From Epiperipatus broadwayi (taxonomy: Eukaryota > Onychophora > Udeonychophora > Euonychophora > Peripatidae): a stretch of DNA of 64,000 nt. Below, one piece after another: positions 58,475-64,000 of this stretch (position 1 is the stretch's first letter; the number at the start of each line of letters is the position of its first letter). The stretch lies in contig JAQFVV010006197.1 of NCBI GenBank assembly GCA_028023455.1, positions 13,327,254-13,391,253 of the forward strand. Reading direction: 5' to 3'. The translations under genes and the position numbers were made by a program. The notes below the pieces were generated by a model. That model did no database searches. It was not told the origin of the DNA and saw only the letters and a list, made by a program, of their open reading frames with translations.

Positions 58475-58985
58475 TAATTACTACCCTAGAATGTCTTTGA
58501 GATAATTTTTATGATATAAATGATGTTTGTCTTATCCACAAAAATAATTTCATCACAAAATATTATTTTCAGAAATAGGCTCATTTCATGCATTGAATTC
58601 ACAAATATGTGTCCTTGCAATGATAAATCCAGAATCATCACAAATAGCAAGCTCAATAACATTTTGAATGATTTTTCAATCTTTTTGTTGTATTTTCAAA
58701 ATATTATGAAGAATCCTCAACTAAATTGTTTTCATTGCCGTTATGTTACAAAGATAGAGGGTCCATGTCTTGCCTCATAATTTAGAACAAAACAACAGAC
58801 ATATTTATAACTAATTTAAATGAATTAATTATATCCCTATGATGAAATATTCTTTTTAATTTATTTAAGTGTAGCAATAGCAAATTAGAGTCTATTTTTC
58901 AGCTACTAAGAATCTTATAAATGATTCATATTCGCAAATTAATAATTATCCAAGTCAAAAGTTGGTGAAGAGTCTTTTTCCATTA
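58475..58985 (-). pseudogene. Old LINE (second family) fragment
   Basis: Minus-strand reading in broken frames: ETWTLYLCNITAMKTI, LRILHNILKIQQKD and ELAICDDSG, the same C-terminal blocks as at 52380 and 40660. The RTE element at 55240 ends just beside it. Confidence 0.6.
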
Positions 58986-59314
58986 CTAGCTAAAAAAAAT
59001 TATAAATAGAGTGAAGCTATCAGTGACTGGCATTAATAGAATTCAATTTAATATAAAAAAAAAATAATAATAAAATTATTGAAAAATCTTTTTTTTTTTA
59101 TTGAAATATAGAAATGTTTCAGCTAGTTTTTATTATACTAAATTTAATTTTCAAACAAAAACTGAATTGGCTGTTATAATTTGTTCTTTAACTATATAAA
59201 GGTTCAATACAGTTTATGATCTAGCTTTAAAGTTAAAAAAAAAATTAGAGTTAGAATTTATTCCTATCTATATAAGGTTCAATATAATTTATGATGTAGT
59301 TTTAGAATTAAAAA

Positions 59315-60235
59315 AATAGGCAAAATGTTCACTATATATATTGCCACACCCAGCAAGCTAGAATAATCAATGGACGCCAGAAGGCTGTGCATAAAATTCC
59401 CATCTAGTGCCTACTCATCCAACATCTCCAGACTAGTTTCTGGCTTATGGCCTTCGTCAGTGAGAGCCTTGGATCTGAGAGCACTGCACCTAGATCTTAG
59501 GATCTAATGCAACCCTCCAGCAACCACCTTTTATCTCCATTTAACTACAAAACTATGAGTCTTAAACTGAAAACAGCTTAATGTTTTCAATCCAAGCCCA
59601 TTAGCTTATATAGTCATATGAGACCGAACCTAGTTCAGTACCCATACATTTTGGTGTCTTTGGTTCTTTAATAACCATAGCCACCACTGTCCTATTAGGC
59701 AGGATTGGTTTTAAGCCAATAAACATCCCATGACCACCTCCTATGCTTGTGTATAACTGTTATTAAAACAGGCAAAACTCACTATATATATTGCCACACA
59801 CAGTAAGCTAGAAGCTAGAGTAATCAATGGACGCCAGAAGGCTGTGCATAAAATCCCCATCTAGTGCCTACTCATCCAACATCCCCATAAGCTAATGGGC
59901 TTGGATTGAAAACATTAAAGTGTTTTCAGTTTAAGACTCGTAGTTTTGTAGTTAAATGGAGATAAAAGGTGGTTGCTGGAGGGTTGCATTAGATCCTAAG
60001 ATCGAGGTGCAGTGGTCTCAGATTCAAGGCTCCTCACTGACGAAGGCCATAAGCCAGAAACTAGTCTGGGGATGTTGGATGAGTAGGCACTAGATGGGAA
60101 TTTTCCTTCTGGCATCCATTGATTACTCTAGCTTGCTGTGTGTGGCAATATATATAGTGAGTTTTGCCTGTTTTAAAAACAGTTATACACAAGCATAAGA
60201 GGTGGTCATGTGATGTTTATTGAATTAAAAAAAAA
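59315..60235. repeat. Fold-back repeat cluster 4, best preserved
   Basis: A plus unit 59317-59768 is followed by a partial plus unit (59769-59885), which switches abruptly at CATCCCC/ATAAGCTAATGG into an inverted unit ending GTGAGTTTTGCCTGTTTTA near 60174. Arms share long near-identical blocks such as AATGCAACCCTCCAGCAACC and its complement. Outer end GGTCATGTGATGTTTATTG. Its high internal identity makes it the youngest copy here. Confidence 0.85.
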
Positions 60236-60670
60236 ATAATGATGTTTAAGTCATTAGTGGCAGAACAATTCCACTTTAGTTAGACTGAACTTAACTTTTT
60301 TTTTATTTGTGCTATTCATTTAAGAATTGATACTAATACATTTAGCTCCAGAGTTCACTATTTTATGACTAAATTGCACAGGGCAGCTTTTAAACTAAGC
60401 TTCTAAAATAAATTGTGTTAAGGGTTGGATAGTTGCCTAATAATTTAAATTTGTCTTCACGCATTGAAGTTGATCCAACTAATAGTGATTCAAAAGCAAA
60501 AGACAAATATTAATGAAACAGTTCCATAGGATTAAACTATTGAATAAAACAAAATATAAGTTAACACATTGAGCAAACATATACATGATAAATTTATTTT
60601 AATAAAAACAATAACAATTGCTATAAATTATTTAATTTAATATTACATCATTAATGAATCATATACTTAC

Positions 60671-60805
60671 CTTAATTCCTAAATTACAACAAGCTTGAAG
60701 AGACCGTGGACTAGTGAGCACACGTTTACATTTCTGAGCCCAAGCAGCTTCAAAGTTATTCAAATCTAAATTACAACAATCAGTCATTGAAGTAAACAAA
60801 CATTC
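60671..60805 (-). CDS. 5'-most visible exon of the cysteine-rich gene
   Basis: The exon ends AATTAAG/GTAAGTATAT, a near-ideal donor, in phase 0. The frame is open from just after an AG at 60807-60806 and has six cysteines: ECLFTS, MTDCCNL, AQKCKRVL and LQACCNLGIK. There is an in-frame ATG at 60787-60785, so translation could start there, but the cysteine before it and the adjacent AG suggest an internal exon of 45 codons. A pyrimidine run (TTTCCTTCCCC) lies 25-35 bases upstream. No signal peptide is visible, so a signal exon may lie beyond the window. Confidence 0.7.
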
Positions 60806-60809
60806 CTAT

Positions 60810-63190
60810 CATTCTAACTTCTTGGGGAAGGAAACATTTCTCTCTTTCTTTTTTAATTTTCTTTTTTTTTTTTCTTTTTAGTTTAAAATGACAGTAATTT
60901 TTTTTTTATATTTTTTCCTAAAAATACAAAAAAGTTAAATATAATTTATGTAATCTAGCAAAAATGTTTGCGTACATAATAAAGTATTTAAATATATCTG
61001 AAAATTATTATTTAACAGTCTCACATTTCAAACAAATGAATAAAGACATTGGAGAAAAGCAATAGCTCCAAAGATGCATTTCTGGTTGAACCAGCTGTCT
61101 TTAGTTGATTCAAGTTGTAGATCCTTCTCAAATACATTCATTTATCTATCATATACTATCAATATTCAGTTTACAAGTGATCCCACACTTTCTACATATA
61201 CTCAATGATAATGTCTTGAGATAAATATATTAACAATTATTAAAAAGTTGTTTATTAAGCTAAAGATTATTATACTATTTTTAAACCAGACATAGACTTT
61301 AACTTTCATCAAAGCTCAGTATATTTCTCATTAACATAAAGATTTATTAATTTATAAAATATGGTGATCAGCAATGAATGCATATAAAATTATAATGCTT
61401 TTAAATTGAATAATTCAAGTTTTCATATATTTATATCAATAAATTTAATTTAACAAATCAAAATATTTAAATAATGCTTCTTTTTTTATATAATCCCAAA
61501 TAAAAAGTCTATCAGATATCAGTTGATTAATTAATTTTTTAAGTACTTATATCAATTATTAGGCTAAAAAAATTGATGCTGTATATATCTCTAACTTTCT
61601 ACTTTAAACAAACAAACTAAACAAACTAAGCAAAAATAATGTGGCATCAATACAGTACATAATAAACAAAATTTGATGAAATTCATAGAGAACTACTTAT
61701 TGTGGAGATATTGAAGCAAAGCAATTATAAATCATGCAATTTATAAAATAGTTATAAACAATGAATTAATCTTCACATATCAAACACACACACAAGAAAA
61801 ATTATGTTGAAAATGAATCTATTATATAATGAATGATTGATAACAATGATACTCTATATAAGATACACAAAACATATTTGTTGTTTATTGATTGGAAGAT
61901 CACGCTATTTGGGCATTAAAAGTGACAGCTAAGCTTGGATCCCAGAATATTTAGTTTGTTTTCCTGCTTTTTGTAGTTTAGCACAGTGATAGAATGGTGG
62001 ATTCAAAAGATTCTTGAATCGATTCTCAACTGAATTGTCATCTTGCTATTTGGGTGCTTAAATATCATTAACCTGACCTGAGAAACTAACTATTTTTACT
62101 ACCAATGGTATATCTATGAACATTATAGATTGAAATATTTATCAAAGCCTTAGAAACTAGAAAGGTGGTAATATAAATTTTTAATGGAATGAGTAAGTTA
62201 TTATAAATCTAACTTTTACAGAATTTATACAGACATATTATATAAACCATCTTACCACAAACATTGAGAATCAAAATTTTATTAATTAATACATTTGATG
62301 CAGATGTAATTCAGTAAGCATAAAGTAGCAATTTTGTACTATTACAGAGTAATCAGTGATATTTTTTTTTGCAATTTCAAGCTAGTAATTTAAACATGAA
62401 ATACTTTTAAGTAGCAGCAATCTTTTTAAAAGATCCTGTGTATCAAATATGATACCCATAGAATGTGCAATGATACCAGCATAGATTAGTGTCCAAATTA
62501 AAATGAAATATGCATGACCTGAGCTTGCACAATTCTTTTCAAGTGCAAACTATTTCTTTAAGAGTCAAAGTAAAATAAATTGTTTGCCTCTAAAATTAAA
62601 AAAATGTTGGAATTTTTGATGCATTAATCTATTTAGATCAATTTGACAAAAAAAATAAATAAAGATGAAAACTATTAAGTAAATTCCTGCTAAGTTTACA
62701 CATAATGATGAAACAAACCGTAATCAATTATCATTATTTTAAATGCTCCTCATAGTTTGGCTTAAAAGTAGTGGCAGACTCCAGAGTTTAAGATCTATGG
62801 ATTGTGCTCAATTCTATCACTTCCTGTGCTCAAACTTCTGAGCAATTGACTTATTTAATTATTATCAAGAGTGATAAGACTACTGATGGATAATCTGAAA
62901 AAATATAATGCAAGTAGGTAATGAGAAAATATTTTATATAGAGATAAAGTTATAGCTACTTTTTTTAAAATAAAAAAAATGCGAAAATTATTCTAATTAA
63001 TTTAAGCGATATCCTTTTATATACTTTAACTTAGATTTTTTTTAAAAAAAAACATTTATGTACAATATTAAATTTTTACAAAAAGTTTCTCTTTTTTATA
63101 GCAGATCCATTAATTATGTCTGAGTTTCAATGATTATCAGTAATAAAAAATTTTTGCTCAATTTCAAAAATAAATTCTTTTCTATCTTAG
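60810..63190. other. Upstream intron or flank, no supported exon
   Basis: AT-rich. A pyrimidine-rich stretch at 60840-60885 lies upstream of the exon (on the minus strand it is purine-rich). A 37-codon minus frame near 61020-61140 (containing STKDSWFNQKC) is unassigned. A degenerate tRNA-like stretch may lie near 61980-62040. Confidence 0.3.
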
Positions 63191-63212
63191 ATAGGATCTA
63201 AATTTTCCATAT

Positions 63213-63312
63213 GTCATAGCATCGGCCAGGAAGCGAACCCGCGACAACAGCCTGCAAGCAACTGCTTGCTTGCAAGGTGGCTGAGCTGACCTCTCAGCTA
63301 CCAATGCTTGAC
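63213..63312 (-). repeat. 100-bp tRNA-like element with target duplication
   Basis: Flanked by a perfect 14-bp repeat AGGATCTAAATTTT (63193-63206 and 63313-63326), with 6 extra bases on the left. On the minus strand it folds like a tRNA: acceptor GCATTGG/CCGATGC, D arm GCTG-AGAGGT-CAGC, a central stem CAGCC/GGCTG, and a T arm with GGTTCGCTTCC (B box). The central loop is enlarged by a perfect 9-bp hairpin (TGCAAGCAA / TTGCTTGCA). The acceptor stem is extended outward by GTCA/TGAC. It may be a minimal tRNA-derived SINE or a tiny inverted-repeat element. Confidence 0.6.
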
Positions 63313-63329
63313 AGGATCTAAATTTTAAT

Positions 63330-64000
63330 GAAAAAGAACATTACAGGTTTCTTTGTCTCCATTTTGTTTTACAATTTCCAGTTCCTTTAAAATCATGTAT
63401 CCTTAAGATATATTTTTATTTTGATGCCTCCTGGATGTTTATTTTCCCTTAAGTGTTCTTTTTTTTTTTTAAAAAAAAAAAATTGTCATCACTTCAATTT
63501 GATGTTTTCTTGCAGTATCTCCTTTTTTAAAACTATTTGTGACTTCTACATCATTTTTCTTTCTTTTTTCAATCACATAATTACTGCTAATTTTTCATTG
63601 TTCTTAATTTTGACAAAAAAAAAAATACAATTCTCCTAAAAAAGACAATGATTGATATATATATATATAAAAAAATCAAAATCAAAAAAATTTTAATCAC
63701 AATCTTTTTCCAGATTCAACAGTAAAACCAGATGGAGTTGATCTTATTAAAGATTACTAGAATATCATCAATAGATTCAAGATAACTCATGGTTATAAAT
63801 GAAATTTAACAGCCACTGACCTACATAAAGGTAGACAAACATAAACCATGATCCATTTAGTAATGACTGGCAAATATATGACTATAATGGCAGAATTAAA
63901 AGATTTAATAAAGCCACTAGTGAACATATTTGGATTGTAATCTCTACAAGTTCCTTTGTGACATTTTGTTAATAGTTAAGCTATCTAAAAAAGTCATATG
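63330..64000. other. No feature seen
   Basis: AT-rich, with T and A runs near 63460-63482 and a TA run near 63657-63670. Confidence 0.4.

Larger units (their letters stand above)
1956..60805 (-). other. Transcription unit of a multi-exon cysteine-rich gene
   Basis: Five well-supported coding exons on the minus strand join in frame: 60805-60671 (phase 0 out), 28776-28662 (in 0, out 1), 18107-18036 (in 1, out 1), 3516-3402 (in 1, out 2) and 2085-1956 (in 2, stop). They total 567 nt, i.e. 188 codons plus stop, with about 19 cysteines. The phases match at every junction, which is the main evidence that this is one gene rather than scattered open frames. Introns are about 31.9, 10.6, 14.5 and 1.3 kb. 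The run CC-x6-AC-x5-LC across the first junction recalls cysteine spacing in small secreted modules such as the nematode DB domain; that resemblance is only an inference. No signal peptide is visible, so further 5' exons probably lie beyond 64000. An optional 24-nt exon (28301-28324) and a 639-nt exon (51439-52077) would also keep the frame. Confidence 0.7.

Noticed and set aside
61020-61140. 37-codon minus-strand frame with STKDSWFNQKC
   Set aside because: It looks protein-like but is short, closed by a stop, and lacks splice signals that would join it to the exon at 60805.
1-64000. CRISPR arrays, bacterial operons, rRNA genes
   Set aside because: None seen. Regular repeats here are minisatellites and fold-backs, and the gene structure is eukaryotic.

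Overview
The window is very AT-rich (my impression is about three quarters A+T), rich in introns and repeats, and carries no operons or bacterial-style genes. It looks like nuclear DNA of an invertebrate animal. Supporting signs are spliced cysteine-rich exons, RTE-type LINEs, a second old LINE family, Penelope-like elements with a GIY-YIG domain, a Ty3/gypsy relic, hAT and Merlin-like DNA transposons, tRNA-derived short elements and many fold-back repeats. I cannot name the species or phylum.

The only host gene I can support lies on the minus strand and spans most of the window. Exons at 60671-60805, 28662-28776, (possibly 28301-28324), 18036-18107, 3402-3516 and 1956-2085 have GT/AG borders and compatible phases, and join into a short cysteine-rich protein ending at a stop at 1956, with a poly(A) signal at 1864-1869. 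Its introns are 1.3 to about 32 kb and are filled with mobile elements. A further cysteine-rich open frame (51391-52083, minus) lies inside the largest intron. It is either an extra large exon or a nested gene.

Layout: 1-3.5 kb holds the gene's 3' end and an unclassified decayed frame. 6.4-10.4 kb holds two related copies of an unclassified repeat, followed by a 402-bp tandem duplication. 11.2-13.4 kb is a fold-back cluster interrupted by a hAT element. 13.4-14.0 kb is a LINE fragment. 18.4-25.6 kb holds three RTE copies and a fold-back. 29.0-34.6 kb holds two Penelope relics in opposite orientation around a T/G-rich minisatellite, a hAT element and a Merlin-like transposase relic. 36.0-38.6 kb holds RTE pieces split by an 885-bp hAT element. 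39.9-42.3 kb holds a hAT MITE, an old LINE and another MITE. 44.8-47.6 kb is a dead gypsy element. 48.8-51.4 kb holds fold-backs. 52.4-53.8 kb is an old LINE interrupted by two hairpin elements. 55.2-58.5 kb is a nearly full-length RTE with target duplications. 59.3-60.2 kb is a fold-back, and 63.2 kb has a 100-bp tRNA-like element.

The most unusual observation is a small family of three elements (47966-48166, 52744-52928, 53056-53430). Each is a fold-back beginning at its first base, followed by a shared 40-44 nt tail ending in TTATTT, and each is flanked by an 11-13 bp target duplication. The hairpin length differs between copies although the sequence is shared, which suggests retroposition with a self-copied (snap-back) 5' end.
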